Notes: a model not told the origin generated them from the letters alone. Positions 23,854 through 32,473 are shown, counted from the first letter of the stretch. The stretch: 33,239 nt of DNA from an uncultured Paludibacter sp. (GCA_937927845.1 CALFXE010000215.1:1-33239), one strand, 5' to 3'. Made by a program: numbers and translations.

Positions 23854-24483
23854 TTACCAGTAACGTTCATCCGCCGAGCCGTAAAGAGCCATCACCCGGT
23901 CGGTGTCCTTTTTCTTTTTCGCCCGCAGGTAGGAAACGGAAATGTTCTTGCGGGTATAGTAACTCACCAAGTCCCGGTAGTTCCTGATGGAGTTATACGT
24001 CCGGTCGATAACGTCCATCCGTTCCTTGTCCGACATGGAAAGCCCGTTGATGTTCACCACGCTTTTCATCTCTTCCAGCACATCGGAACTCTCCTGCAAC
24101 AGTTGGGTATAGCCGTAGGCAATCGCCGAAAGCTCGTCCGGCGTGTAGTTTTCATCCGAAAGCATCTTCTGAAAACTGTTCACGTAGATGTCTGAAATCT
24201 CACCGATAAGCAGGATGGACTTTTGCACCTTGCGGGCATCTTTCACAAGGTTATGCACGGATTTAAGCCTGTCGTAGTATTCCTTACCCTGTTGGTAAAT
24301 CTTTACGGTTTCCTGAAAGTTCTTTACCATATTCTGTGCGGTGGTGGATGTCTGTACGATATTCTTTGACGCATTGATAATCCCTTGCGCCAAGTTGCCG
24401 GGGTCACTCACTACCCATTGTGCGTTCACCTTTGAGGCAAACAGGCTGCATATTACGAGCAGCATTATAATCTTTGTTCTCAT
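23854..24483 (-). CDS. traI: TraI (DUF4141) conjugative transposon protein
   Basis: A 209-residue secreted protein of the DUF4141 family with a clean signal peptide (MRTKIIMLLVICSLFASKVNAQ) and a helical body recognisable from WVVSDPGNLAQGIINASKNIVQTS. The helical pattern with Gln and Tyr resembles VirB5-type periplasmic proteins. It lies 4 bases after the DUF3876 lipoprotein gene and 19 bases before traJ. Confidence 0.88.
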   Translation of the reverse strand: MRTKIIMLLVICSLFASKVNAQWVVSDPGNLAQGIINASKNIVQTSTTAQNMVKNFQETVKIYQQGKEYYDRLKSVHNLVKDARKVQKSILLIGEISDIYVNSFQKMLSDENYTPDELSAIAYGYTQLLQESSDVLEEMKSVVNINGLSMSDKERMDVIDRTYNSIRNYRDLVSYYTRKNISVSYLRAKKKKDTDRVMALYGSADERYW

Positions 24484-24487
24484 ACGC

Positions 24488-24844
24488 TTACTTCTTTAAT
24501 GGTTGGTTACTCCGTTTGTATTCTCCGCCGGGTGAAAGCAGAATCCGGTCGTTCTCCTTGTCGTAGGTCAAAAGGACAGCCAGCCCGGTTTCGATGAACA
24601 GGTTTCCGTCCTTTTCCGAAATCTGATAGGTTTCCGTTTGGATAGTTCCCCGGTAGGTCTTTCGATAGGTTGTTACCCTGTAATGTCCGTTTTCCTCAAA
24701 AAGAGAAAACGCCGGACGGTTCTTCACGCTCTCCCAATCGCCACGCATCGCCCTAAGACGGTCGGCGTTCGTTTCCTTACAGGAGGAAAGCCCCAGTAAG
24801 AAAGTGCAGAGCAGCACCGGGAACAGCATTCTTAAATGTTTCAT
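24488..24844 (-). CDS. DUF3876 lipoprotein (TraH position)
   Basis: A 118-residue predicted lipoprotein. The signal region (MKHLRMLFPVLLCTFLLGLSSC) ends with Cys22 as likely lipidation site. The beta-rich body has NGHYRVTTYRKTYRGTIQTETYQISEKDGNLFIET, characteristic of DUF3876. It sits between traG and traI, where CTnDOT-type maps put traH; the symbol is not assigned because I am not sure that traH refers to this family. It may serve a VirB7-like scaffolding role, but this is inference. Confidence 0.75.
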   Translation of the reverse strand: MKHLRMLFPVLLCTFLLGLSSCKETNADRLRAMRGDWESVKNRPAFSLFEENGHYRVTTYRKTYRGTIQTETYQISEKDGNLFIETGLAVLLTYDKENDRILLSPGGEYKRSNQPLKK

Positions 24845-24872
24845 ACTGATTGATTTTTAAATTGTTTATTGA

Positions 24873-27377
24873 TTATTTTTTAGGATTACGCTTGCTTTCG
24901 GCAAGCCGTTTGATGGCAAGTTCGAGGTTGCCGCCCAGCTTTTCAGACAAGGCGAATAGTTCCATCTTTTCCGTTTCTTCAGTCGTGAACGTATAATATT
25001 CTTCCAAACTCACTTCTGTGGCATATACGGCGGACTGTGTACCGCCTAAGCCTATCCAAACCTCCTTGTATTTCCGACTGGGATGGTTGGCAAGGTTGAT
25101 GGAAAGCACCTGTGAACGTTCCTTGTCGGTCAGCCCCAAAAGGTTCTGTATGCTGTCGAACTTGTTCAGGTATTTACGCTGGTCGAGCAGTATCTTACAA
25201 TCCGAATTGTTTATAATACTCTCTTTTACAATGGGAGAAGAAATAATATCTTCCACTTCCTGTGTAACTACAATCGCTTCACCAAAATACTTTCTAACGG
25301 TCTTGTACAAATATTTGATGTAATCTGCCATGTTCGCTGATGCAATCGCTTTCCACGCTTCTTCTATCAATATTAATTTCCTGATACCCTTTAGTTTACG
25401 CATCTTGTTGATGAATACTTCCATGATGATAATCGTAGTAATCGGAAACAGGATTTTGTGGTCTTTGATATTATCCAACTCAAAGACAATGAAACGTTTA
25501 TGCAGCAAATCAAGCTCCTTGTCAGAGTTCAGCAGGTAGTCGTACTCGCCCCCTTTGTAGTAAGGCTCCAAGACATTCAGGAAGTTATCTATATCGAAAT
25601 CCTTTTCCCGGACGTTCTTTTCTTGCAGGTGCGCCCGGTAGTCGGTTTTCACATACTCGTAGAACGTATTGAAGCAGGGAGTAACCGAACTGTCCTTAGT
25701 AATCAGTTCGATATAGGAACTAACGGCATTCGACAAAGCCACTTCTTCCGCCCGTGTGGGTGCTTCATCGTCCCTTTTCCACAGCGTCAGGATAAGCGTT
25801 TTGATACTCTCTTTCTTCTCGATGTCAAACACTCCATCTTCCACATAGAAAGGATTAAACGCTATCGGGTTTTCAGTGGTATAGGTAAAGTAAATCCCAT
25901 CTTCCCCGTGCGTTTTCCTATTTATCATTTCACACAGTCCCAAGTAACTGTTTCCGGTATCGACCAGCAGGACGTGCGCATTTTGTTCGTAATACTGGCG
26001 CACCATGTGGTTGGTAAAGAATGACTTGCCGCTACCACTCGGCCCAAGTATGAACTTGTTGCGATTGGTTATGATACCTCGCTTCATGGGCAGGTCTGAA
26101 ATATCAATATGCAGCGGCTTTCCAGTAACCCTATCCACCATCTTGATACCAAAGGGAGAAAGCGAACTTTTGTAGTTCGTTTCTTCGGTGAACAGGCAAA
26201 GAGCCTGTTCGATAAAGGTGTAGAAACTCTCTTCCGCAGGGAAGTCCGCCTGATTGCCGGGTATTCCCGCCCAAAACAAGGTCGGCGTGTCGGTGGTGTT
26301 GTGGCGTGGCTTGCACTCCATAAGTGCGAGCTGTGACCCTACATCATTTTTTATGTGCTTTAATTCGTCCCGGTCGTCACTCCATGCCATGATATTGCAA
26401 TGGCAGCGCACGGAGATAAGCCCCTGTGAATGCGCTTCGTTCAAATATTCCTCTATCCAAGCCTTGTTTATCTGATTAGCACGGCTGTATTTGGAAAGCG
26501 AGTGCATATTGCGAGCCATCTTTTCAAACTGTTTCAGGTTCTCCGTATGGTCGTCAATGAAGATGTACTGGTTATAGATATGGTTACAGGAAAGCAACAC
26601 GCCCACCGGAGAAGCAAACGAAAGCCTGCAATCGCTCCGGTCGGTGGATAGCTTTTCATAGCGGGTGTCAGTTCCCACCTTGCCCGGCATATCTTCCGCA
26701 TCCGAAAGGGTATGCAGGCAAAGGATATTGTCACCAATCTTCATTTCGTCAGCACCCAGTGAAATATCTTTCAGTGTGGTGGTATCGGTCTGCGAGAGGG
26801 AAAAGTATTTTTCCACGATACCCGCCGTTTCCCTTGTCCCGGTTATCTCGTCCGAAGTCAGGCGGGTAAGGGTGACAAATCCGCTATCGTTCATAATGCT
26901 TTCAAACTGTCCCACCGCTTCGAGGAACTTTGTAACCGTTTCCTTGTCCCTTATCTCTTTGGGAACAAGGAAGCCCCGGCAGAGGGTGGAGAAATTGCTT
27001 TGCATCCGGCTACGTTCCTTTGTCGTTTTTGTCAGGAACAGGTAACAGGTATGATTCAGGAACGGTCGTTCGTTGAAATGCCGTTCAAAGGAACGGGAAA
27101 GGAAACTCAAATCATCCTTTTGGATGTCAGGCGCATAGTTCTCTTTGATGAACCAGTCCTGTTTGTGTACGATACTGTAATCGGGCAGCACCTTTACCGC
27201 CTTGTTCCAAGCGGAATGTATCGCTTCGTACTCGGCTGCCGTGACGGTGAACAGTTCGGGCAGTTCCACCCGGAACGCCACCGTTATGTCGGCATCTTTG
27301 GAAACGATGCACCCGTTTTCCACCGTGAACAGTGGAAACTTATTTTCCAGCGTGGTAGCTTTTAATGTATTTCTCAT
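24873..27377 (-). CDS. traG: TraG (VirB4-like) transfer ATPase
   Basis: The 834-residue ATPase that powers channel assembly and substrate passage. The Walker A motif GPSGSGKS lies near residue 450 and the Walker B region LILIEEAWKAI near residue 685, followed by TQEVEDI and NSDCKILLDQRKYLNKF. The N-terminal third is the CagE/TrbE-type domain. The gene starts with 4 bases of overlap with the end of traF, a typical tight coupling. No interruption is seen along the whole length. Its action is in the cytoplasm at the inner membrane. Confidence 0.93.
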   Translation of the reverse strand: MRNTLKATTLENKFPLFTVENGCIVSKDADITVAFRVELPELFTVTAAEYEAIHSAWNKAVKVLPDYSIVHKQDWFIKENYAPDIQKDDLSFLSRSFERHFNERPFLNHTCYLFLTKTTKERSRMQSNFSTLCRGFLVPKEIRDKETVTKFLEAVGQFESIMNDSGFVTLTRLTSDEITGTRETAGIVEKYFSLSQTDTTTLKDISLGADEMKIGDNILCLHTLSDAEDMPGKVGTDTRYEKLSTDRSDCRLSFASPVGVLLSCNHIYNQYIFIDDHTENLKQFEKMARNMHSLSKYSRANQINKAWIEEYLNEAHSQGLISVRCHCNIMAWSDDRDELKHIKNDVGSQLALMECKPRHNTTDTPTLFWAGIPGNQADFPAEESFYTFIEQALCLFTEETNYKSSLSPFGIKMVDRVTGKPLHIDISDLPMKRGIITNRNKFILGPSGSGKSFFTNHMVRQYYEQNAHVLLVDTGNSYLGLCEMINRKTHGEDGIYFTYTTENPIAFNPFYVEDGVFDIEKKESIKTLILTLWKRDDEAPTRAEEVALSNAVSSYIELITKDSSVTPCFNTFYEYVKTDYRAHLQEKNVREKDFDIDNFLNVLEPYYKGGEYDYLLNSDKELDLLHKRFIVFELDNIKDHKILFPITTIIIMEVFINKMRKLKGIRKLILIEEAWKAIASANMADYIKYLYKTVRKYFGEAIVVTQEVEDIISSPIVKESIINNSDCKILLDQRKYLNKFDSIQNLLGLTDKERSQVLSINLANHPSRKYKEVWIGLGGTQSAVYATEVSLEEYYTFTTEETEKMELFALSEKLGGNLELAIKRLAESKRNPKK

Positions 27378-27706
27378 TTCGATGCTTGTTTCTGATTTTT
27401 AGTGAATAGTCGGGATATGGCTTTTCGGTTGATGATATGGAAAGGGTGGCTTTTGCGGGCGGATAATTTCATTAACCCGTGTGTCCCGTACTTTTCGTTT
27501 AACCGGAATGTCCCCCATACAAGCAGCGTTGCCGAAGTAACGCCGAAGATGATGCACACCCACTGGTTGATACCCACCATGTATATGATGATGAAAAGCA
27601 CGAACAGGGCTAACAGCCCGCCCGCAAAAATGAAAAGATACTGACTTTTCAACCCCTTAAACTCAACTGGCTTGCCTATTCCCCTGTTTATCGGATAGTC
27701 TGCCAT
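27374..27706 (-). CDS. traF: TraF (DUF4133) membrane protein
   Basis: A 110-residue protein of the DUF4133 family with two membrane segments at about residues 24-43 and 48-67 (LFIFAGGLLALFVLFIIIYMVG and WVCIIFGVTSATLLVWGTF), VirB3-like. The start YPINRGIGKPVEFKGLKSQYL is typical. It lies 12 bases after traE and overlaps traG by 4 bases, in keeping with a VirB2-VirB3-VirB4-like order. Confidence 0.88.
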   Translation of the reverse strand: MADYPINRGIGKPVEFKGLKSQYLFIFAGGLLALFVLFIIIYMVGINQWVCIIFGVTSATLLVWGTFRLNEKYGTHGLMKLSARKSHPFHIINRKAISRLFTKNQKQASK

Positions 27707-27718
27707 TGTACGTTCTTT

Positions 27719-28015
27719 TTATAGGAAGAATGAACGTAGGATGGTGGCAGCCACAATCAGGAAGATACAAGCGCCGAACCACGAAGCCGCCGTTTTACTG
27801 GTATCGGGGTCACCCGAAGAAAACTTGCCATATACTTTTACCCCGCCAATCAAGCCCACGACCGCCCCGATAGCGTAAATTAATTTTGTCGCCGGGTCGA
27901 AATAGGACGTTACCATATTGGTAGCTTCTGTAATACCCGCCATACCGTTTCCTTGCGCAAAAGCGGAGGATGCAGCCAAAAGAACGGCTGCCGAAAAGAG
28001 AACTTTCTTTTTCAT
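27719..28015 (-). CDS. traE: TraE (DUF4134) pilin-like protein
   Basis: A 98-residue protein with a cleavable signal peptide (MKKKVLFSAAVLLAASSAFAQ) and two hydrophobic segments near residues 44-62 and 79-97, the DUF4134/VirB2-like pattern. The motif DPATKLIYAIGAVVGLIGGVKVYGKFSSGD is typical. It begins after a 168-base gap that holds a GGGTGGA hairpin, so expression may be distinct from that of traD. Confidence 0.88.
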   Translation of the reverse strand: MKKKVLFSAAVLLAASSAFAQGNGMAGITEATNMVTSYFDPATKLIYAIGAVVGLIGGVKVYGKFSSGDPDTSKTAASWFGACIFLIVAATILRSFFL

Positions 28016-28045
28016 TATAAATACATTGATTTTTAAATTGCCGGA

Positions 28046-28064
28046 CGGGTGGATAGTCCACCCG
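28046..28064 (-). promoter_or_regulatory. GGGTGGA/TCCACCC hairpin before traE
   Basis: CGGGTGGA (28046-28053) pairs with TCCACCCG (28057-28064) around TAG. It lies 30 bases before the traE ATG on the minus strand. The core is shared with the hairpin at 17263-17280. No T-run follows, so it is more likely an RNA processing or translation signal than a terminator. Confidence 0.5.
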
Positions 28065-28183
28065 GCGGAGTGATTAATAATTGATTTTTGTGGTTGCAGG
28101 GAGTGTTCGCCCCTGTGTGCTGGAAAGGTTTTATCCTAACCGTAATCTTTTTGTTTCATCATCTTATTATTTAAAGTTTACCA

Positions 28184-28864
28184 TTAAAGAAAATCGTTCA
28201 TGTCAAAGGCTGCCATTTCATCATTTCCGGCAGCCGGGACGGTGGCGGGTACGGGTATCTCATGCTTTTGTAAAAGTTCCGCTACCCGTAACCTGCCCCC
28301 GTTAATCTGTTCCACCAGCGAGTTGAACAGGGTTGTTTCCGTCCGGCAGATGGTCTGAACGGCTTGCCGTTCCTCTCTTTCGGATGCTTGTTCCACCTGA
28401 ATGACCTGTACCATTTGCGCCAGTTCCCCCAGCGTGATACCCTGTGCCATTTCCGGTTCACTGTCACCCATGTAGCAGGCGATTTCTTCCGCTTCGATTT
28501 CATCCGCCGAAACGTCCGTTTCTTCCGTTTCTTCCGCTTCAAATTCCATCTCAAATTCGGTTTCAATCGCTTGCGGGGTAAGTGTTTCGCTCACCGCTTC
28601 ATCGCTTTGCGGGACAAATATAGAAGCATTATCAACCCCTTTTGAAAGGTGTCCTAAGATGTCCCCGTTTGTCCTCATTTGTCCTAACCTGTAACGGCTT
28701 TCACCTACGATGCAGCCCTCTTTGTCCGTTTTCACGGTCGGTTTGCTTTCGGGCTGTTCCGGCTCTCTTTTTCCGCCTGTGAACCATGTTCCCAAGCTGT
28801 CCCGGTATCGCCATAACAGGATGGCGTAATACAGGAGCGTTCCGATAATAAACCACTTCAACAT
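28184..28864 (-). CDS. traD: TraD family conjugation protein
   Basis: A 226-residue protein with one N-terminal membrane segment (LKWFIIGTLLYYAILLWRY, about residues 2-20), a proline and acidic low-complexity middle (EFEMEFEAEETEETD) and a C-terminal helical part ending DMNDFL. I chose ATG 28864, one base after the preceding stop; an in-frame ATG at 28882 would overlap the DUF3408 gene by 17 bases and add six residues. The coding sequence contains four TGTCC motifs at 10-bp period (28650-28684), which also occur upstream of mobA. Function in transfer is unknown. Confidence 0.75.
   Translation of the reverse strand: MLKWFIIGTLLYYAILLWRYRDSLGTWFTGGKREPEQPESKPTVKTDKEGCIVGESRYRLGQMRTNGDILGHLSKGVDNASIFVPQSDEAVSETLTPQAIETEFEMEFEAEETEETDVSADEIEAEEIACYMGDSEPEMAQGITLGELAQMVQVIQVEQASEREERQAVQTICRTETTLFNSLVEQINGGRLRVAELLQKHEIPVPATVPAAGNDEMAAFDMNDFL
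28647..28686. repeat. TGTCC repeat block inside traD (copy 1)
   Basis: TGTCC begins at 28650, 28660, 28670 and 28680, an exact 10-base period. The 40-base block matches the intergenic copy at 30476-30515 at 38 of 40 positions by direct comparison. In the traD frame it encodes part of RTNGDILGHLS. Confidence 0.9.
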
Positions 28865-28865
28865 A

Positions 28866-29318
28866 TCAGAACGGTTTTTCAAATTTACTCTCGTACAGCT
28901 CGTTTATCTCGTCCTGAAACTGGTCGAAATGACGGAGCAGGATATTTTCTACATAGCTGCTCACGGTCGCTTTGCGCCCGCCGATAACGGTTACTATCTT
29001 CATCAGCTTTTCGTGCGTTGCACGGCTGACATATAACGGTTGGCGGTCGGTCAAGTCCACCCGCATGAAGTAGGTTTCCCGGTAGTCACCCGGAGCGTTC
29101 TTTTTCCGGCGGGCTGGCTCTTTCACTGGCTTTTCTTCCTTTGCCGTTTCCGGCTTATCCGCTTTGTCCGTCTTTTCATCCGGTCTGTCCGGTTTTTCCA
29201 CATTTGTTTCCACTTTCGCCGATGGCGTTTCCTGTTTCTTCACGGGCAAGCCCTGTGAGATAATCTCTTTCATAAAATCCTCGTCAATTTGCGGTTTCCC
29301 GCTGCTTTGCTTTGCCAT
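28866..29318 (-). CDS. DUF3408 protein (TraB/TraC-type)
   Basis: A 150-residue protein whose last 70 residues form the DUF3408 domain (YRETYFMRVDLTDRQPLYVSRATHEKLMKIVTVIGGRKATVSSYVENILLRHFDQF), which looks like a ribbon-helix-helix-type fold. The N-terminal half is charged and Lys/Glu/Pro rich (KPDRPDEKTDKADKP), probably disordered. DUF3408 proteins accompany ParA-like traA; a DNA-binding or partitioning partner role is likely. It begins 4 bases after the traA stop and ends one base before the traD start. I do not know whether traB or traC is the correct name. Confidence 0.82.
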   Translation of the reverse strand: MAKQSSGKPQIDEDFMKEIISQGLPVKKQETPSAKVETNVEKPDRPDEKTDKADKPETAKEEKPVKEPARRKKNAPGDYRETYFMRVDLTDRQPLYVSRATHEKLMKIVTVIGGRKATVSSYVENILLRHFDQFQDEINELYESKFEKPF

Positions 29319-29322
29319 ATCG

Positions 29323-30084
29323 TTACAGTTTTATAAGGTATGCGATTTCGGTTATCAGTTCTTCCATGTTGCTGCCCTTTACCAGCCGTTTGTCCGCCGG
29401 GAACAGCGTAGAGCGGAACACGGTTTTGCGCTGTGCGTCCAGTTCCTTTTTGAATCGTTTCGTGTCGGGGATAAATACTTTCATCAGGGGCAGTTCCAGT
29501 TCCCCGATGGTCTGTTCGTACAGGGTGTACAGGTCTGTCTTTTCCCGTCCATCTACCATGTTCCAAAACAGGTGCAGCCCTTTCAGGCGGCACGCTTCAT
29601 TTTTTACCAGCAGTTTATGGATAGCCACCGCAAAGGAAAGGCTACTTTCCAAGACCACCCGGTCAGCGGCAATGGGAGTGAAAATATAATCCACCCCTGA
29701 AAGGGAGTTGATAACGCCCTCACTGTTCACCGTTCCGGGCAGGTCGAAAAAGACCACATCGTAGTCCATCCCGACAGATGCAAGGTATTCATCCGCCGTT
29801 TGTATCGCTTCGTCCGGTGAACTGCAAAGCACCGGGTACGCTTTCTTCCCCAGTGTCTTGAACTGGTTGAAAGCAAGCCGTTTGTAATAATCATCGCCGT
29901 TCACCTGTTCGGCATCCCGTTTGCGCATGGCACTGATACTGTGTTGCGGGTAGTCGCAATCCACCACTGCCACGTTATAGCCTTTCAGGTAATACAGGTA
30001 ACTTGCCACCAAGACGGTGAACGTTGTTTTGCCGACCCCGCCCTTTTGGGTGGAGAAAGCCACATACAAGGTTTCTTTCTTCAT
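29323..30084 (-). CDS. traA: TraA, ParA-family ATPase
   Basis: A 253-residue ParA/MinD-type ATPase. The deviant Walker A KGGVGKTT lies at residues 14-21, preceded by VAFSTQ, followed by VAVVDCDYPQHS (residues 39-50) and VVFFDLPGT (about 111-119). It is the first gene of the minus-strand tra operon and would act with the DUF3408 protein in DNA handling or maintenance of the element. Its start ATG at 30082-30084 faces the intergenic region that lies between this operon and mobA. Confidence 0.92.
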   Translation of the reverse strand: MKKETLYVAFSTQKGGVGKTTFTVLVASYLYYLKGYNVAVVDCDYPQHSISAMRKRDAEQVNGDDYYKRLAFNQFKTLGKKAYPVLCSSPDEAIQTADEYLASVGMDYDVVFFDLPGTVNSEGVINSLSGVDYIFTPIAADRVVLESSLSFAVAIHKLLVKNEACRLKGLHLFWNMVDGREKTDLYTLYEQTIGELELPLMKVFIPDTKRFKKELDAQRKTVFRSTLFPADKRLVKGSNMEELITEIAYLIKL

Positions 30085-30475
30085 TGTAATACAGAATTAT
30101 TGTGATACATCTTTATTGCTTTCCATCCGTACCGATGGACGGATGGTTTGCTTTCGTTCCAAACTGAAAGCACGAAAGAGGGAATGACTTCTTTCTTGCT
30201 TCTTTTCTTTCTTCTTCATTTTCAATCTTTCCACCAAGACGGACTGCCATCTTTGCAGACAGTTTGCTTTCCCGATTGAAAGGCTGTTTCCTTTCAATCA
30301 TTCCATCCCGTTTGTTTTCCTGCTTTCTTGAAAGATTGCAATCTTGAAATCTTGTTTTCAAGTTTTCAAAACCGCTTTCTTTCCGTCCGCTTGCCGATAC
30401 ATATTTCCATCCGTCCATATTGCTTTCTTGCTTTAATCCGGCACAAATAAACACAGAAAAGCAGTCCGTTTCGAG
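30085..30475. other. CTTTC-rich palindromic intergenic region upstream of traA
   Basis: Non-coding leader of the tra operon, full of GAAAG/CTTTC words on the two strands. A perfect hairpin is GATTGAAAGG (30274-30283) with CCTTTCAATC (30290-30299). A 14-base palindrome AAGATTGCAATCTT is at 30332-30345. Open minus-strand frames cross it but have low-complexity composition and no family resemblance. It may hold regulatory sites for the divergent tra and mob operons. Confidence 0.55.
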
Positions 30476-30515
30476 AGGTGTCCTCAAATGTCCCCGTTTG
30501 TCCTCATTTGTCCTA
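30476..30515. repeat. TGTCC iteron block upstream of mobA (copy 2)
   Basis: TGTCC begins at 30479, 30489, 30499 and 30509, an exact 10-base period, so all motifs face the same side of the helix. Same 40-base block as in traD (28647-28686), with two differences. It is in the region where oriT is expected and is a strong candidate for a protein-binding array. Confidence 0.85.
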
Positions 30516-30777
30516 TAAGACACTGTTTCACAGTAATTTTAATACCCGTTACTTTGCAGCCGAACGGTATCGGCAAGGCTAACCATGCCCCCGACACCGG
30601 GAGCGTTCCAATATCCGCTAACTCCAATCCGTCCGTAGGCGGATTTTTATTTGCACTGGCAAATAGCAAGGTGTGTTCTCAGCAGCTTGAAATTCTTTCA
30701 GCAGCTTTGAACGCCTTGCCCGGACGAAGCCGGGACATGGGTCACTCCGAAGTCGTAACCCTTTAAAGAAATGAATC
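30516..30777. other. Probable oriT region upstream of mobA
   Basis: The region directly before mobA-mobB is where oriT is expected. Two stems are visible: AATCCGTC (30626-30633) with GGCGGATT (30638-30645), followed by T-rich sequence, which could be a terminator; and CCCGG (30719-30723) with CCGGG (30730-30734) 44 bases before the mobA ATG. I cannot identify a nic site from sequence alone. No gene is supported. Confidence 0.45.
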
Positions 30778-31215
30778 ATGAAACAGAAAAATGAAAATGC
30801 GCCCCGTCCGGGTGGCGCAGGACGAAAGCCCAAAGCAGACCCGGCAGTGTTCAGGTACTCCGTCAGCTTCAATGCGACAGACCACGCCCGTTTCTTGGCG
30901 TTGTTCGACCAGTCGGGTATGCGCACCAAAGCGCACTTTATCACCGCCCGCATCTTCGGCGAGCCGTTCAAGGTGATTAAAATCGACAAGGCGGCAGTCG
31001 AATATTATACCCGGCTGACCGCTTTATATTCCCAGTTCAGGGGTATTGCCGTGAATTATAATCAGGTGGTAAAGGCTCTTCATACCAATTTTTCAGAGAA
31101 GAAAGCACTCGCATTTCTCTATAAACTGGAAAAGGCAACGATGGAACTTGCCGACCTGAACCGCCAGATTATTGAACTGACCCGTGAATTTGAAACGAAA
31201 TGGTTGCAAAGATAA
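30778..31215 (+). CDS. mobA: MobA, relaxosome accessory protein
   Basis: A 145-residue basic protein of the plasmid mobilization relaxosome family (MobA/BfmA-like, MobC superfamily) with a ribbon-helix-helix-like N-terminal part (VFRYSVSFNATDHARFLALFDQSGMRTKAHFI) and helical C-terminus (LAFLYKLEKATMELADLNRQI). It would bind oriT and help the relaxase nick. It overlaps mobB by 16 bases, so the two are translated together. It is transcribed away from traA. Confidence 0.85.
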   Translation: MKQKNENAPRPGGAGRKPKADPAVFRYSVSFNATDHARFLALFDQSGMRTKAHFITARIFGEPFKVIKIDKAAVEYYTRLTALYSQFRGIAVNYNQVVKALHTNFSEKKALAFLYKLEKATMELADLNRQIIELTREFETKWLQR

Positions 31216-32453
31216 GCGTGGGAAGCTCCCTGTTCGGTACGCTCTCCTACAACCAAAACAAGGTGGATGAAGAGCAGGGAAAGGTACTTCTAAGCAACCG
31301 GATGTTTGAGAGCGAGGACGGCAATTTCAGCATCCGGCGGTGTATGGAATGCTTCGATATGCACCTGCCCGCAGACCTGAAAACGGAAAAGCCGATTATC
31401 CATATCTCCCTGAACCCGCATCCGGAGGATGTGCTTTCCGACAGCCAGCTTGCGGATATTGCCAAAGAGTATATGGATAAGTTGGGGTACGGCAACCAGC
31501 CGTATATGGTGTACAAGCACTGTGATATTGCAAGACATCATATCCATATCGTTTCCATCCGGGTGGATGAAACGGGCAAGAAGATAAACGACAAGTTCGA
31601 GCACGTCCGCAGCAAGCAAATCACCCGTGAACTGGAACAGAAGTACGGACTGCATCCGGCGGAGAAGAAACAGGCTGCCGAACGTCCCGAACTTAAAAAG
31701 GTGAACTATCGGGCAGGGAACATAAAGCACCAGTTATCCAATACGGTGAAAGCCCTTGCCAGTAGTTACCGCTTCCAAAGTTTTACGGAGTACAAAGCCC
31801 TGCTATCTATATATAATGTACAGGCGGAAGAGGTGAAAGGGGAAGTGAACGGTAAACCTTATAACGGTATTGTCTATTCAGCAACCAATGACAAGGGAGA
31901 GAAACAAGGTAATCCGTTCAAATCTTCCTCTTTGGGTAAGTCGGTAGGTTACGAAGCCATCCAGCGGCATATCAAGAAATCCGCAAAGGACATTCAGGAC
32001 AAGAACCTGAAAGATCGTACCCGCCGGACGGTCGCCGCAGTAATGCAATCCGCCCGCAACCGGGAACAGTTGGTTGCAGATCTGAAAGCGAAAGGTATAG
32101 ATGTACTGTTCCGGCAGAACGATACAGGCAGGATATACGGGGTAACATTCATCGACCACGAAAGCCGTACCGTCCTGAACGGTTCACGATTGGGAAAGGA
32201 CTTTTCCGCCAATGTGTTCAACGACCTGTTTACCGGCTCCCGTACTTTGGTGGGAAACAGCAAACAGGACATTCGGGAGCATTCCCCCAAAGAAAGCCAT
32301 CCGCACCAGCAGGTCGGACAACTTTCAGAGAGTACGGGTAATGCCATTGCCGGAATGTTCAGCCTGTTATCCGGTGGCAATGATACGCCACCTGACAACA
32401 GCCAAGTTCCGCCGCCCAAGAAGAAAAAGAAGAAGAAACAAAAACGAATTTAG
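31200..32453 (+). CDS. mobB: MobB relaxase / mobilization nuclease
   Basis: A 417-residue relaxase of the MobA/VirD2-like (MOBP-type) group. Typical marks are the N-terminal KISVGSSLFGTLSYNQNKVDE, the IHISLNPHPED segment, and the metal-binding HxH in RHHIHIVSIRVDETG around residues 112-118. The probable catalytic Tyr near the N-terminus is Tyr17 in LSYNQN. The C-terminal end is poly-Lys (KKKKKKKQKR). It would nick oriT and lead the strand into the channel. It overlaps mobA at its start and is 20 bases before mobC. Confidence 0.88.
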   Translation: MVAKISVGSSLFGTLSYNQNKVDEEQGKVLLSNRMFESEDGNFSIRRCMECFDMHLPADLKTEKPIIHISLNPHPEDVLSDSQLADIAKEYMDKLGYGNQPYMVYKHCDIARHHIHIVSIRVDETGKKINDKFEHVRSKQITRELEQKYGLHPAEKKQAAERPELKKVNYRAGNIKHQLSNTVKALASSYRFQSFTEYKALLSIYNVQAEEVKGEVNGKPYNGIVYSATNDKGEKQGNPFKSSSLGKSVGYEAIQRHIKKSAKDIQDKNLKDRTRRTVAAVMQSARNREQLVADLKAKGIDVLFRQNDTGRIYGVTFIDHESRTVLNGSRLGKDFSANVFNDLFTGSRTLVGNSKQDIREHSPKESHPHQQVGQLSESTGNAIAGMFSLLSGGNDTPPDNSQVPPPKKKKKKKQKRI

Positions 32454-32473
32454 TAATCCTAATAATTTCAATT

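Noticed and set aside
24873..27377. Plus-strand open frames of up to 188 codons inside traG
   Set aside because: They are antisense to a complete VirB4-type ATPase with intact motifs and have no recognisable domains.
30113..30523. Minus-strand open frames (136 and 66 codons) between traA and mobA
   Set aside because: They are Lys/Glu/Ser/Arg-rich because of the CTTTC-type repeats, lack a recognisable domain and cross the TGTCC array. I treat the region as regulatory DNA, with low certainty that no small gene exists there.
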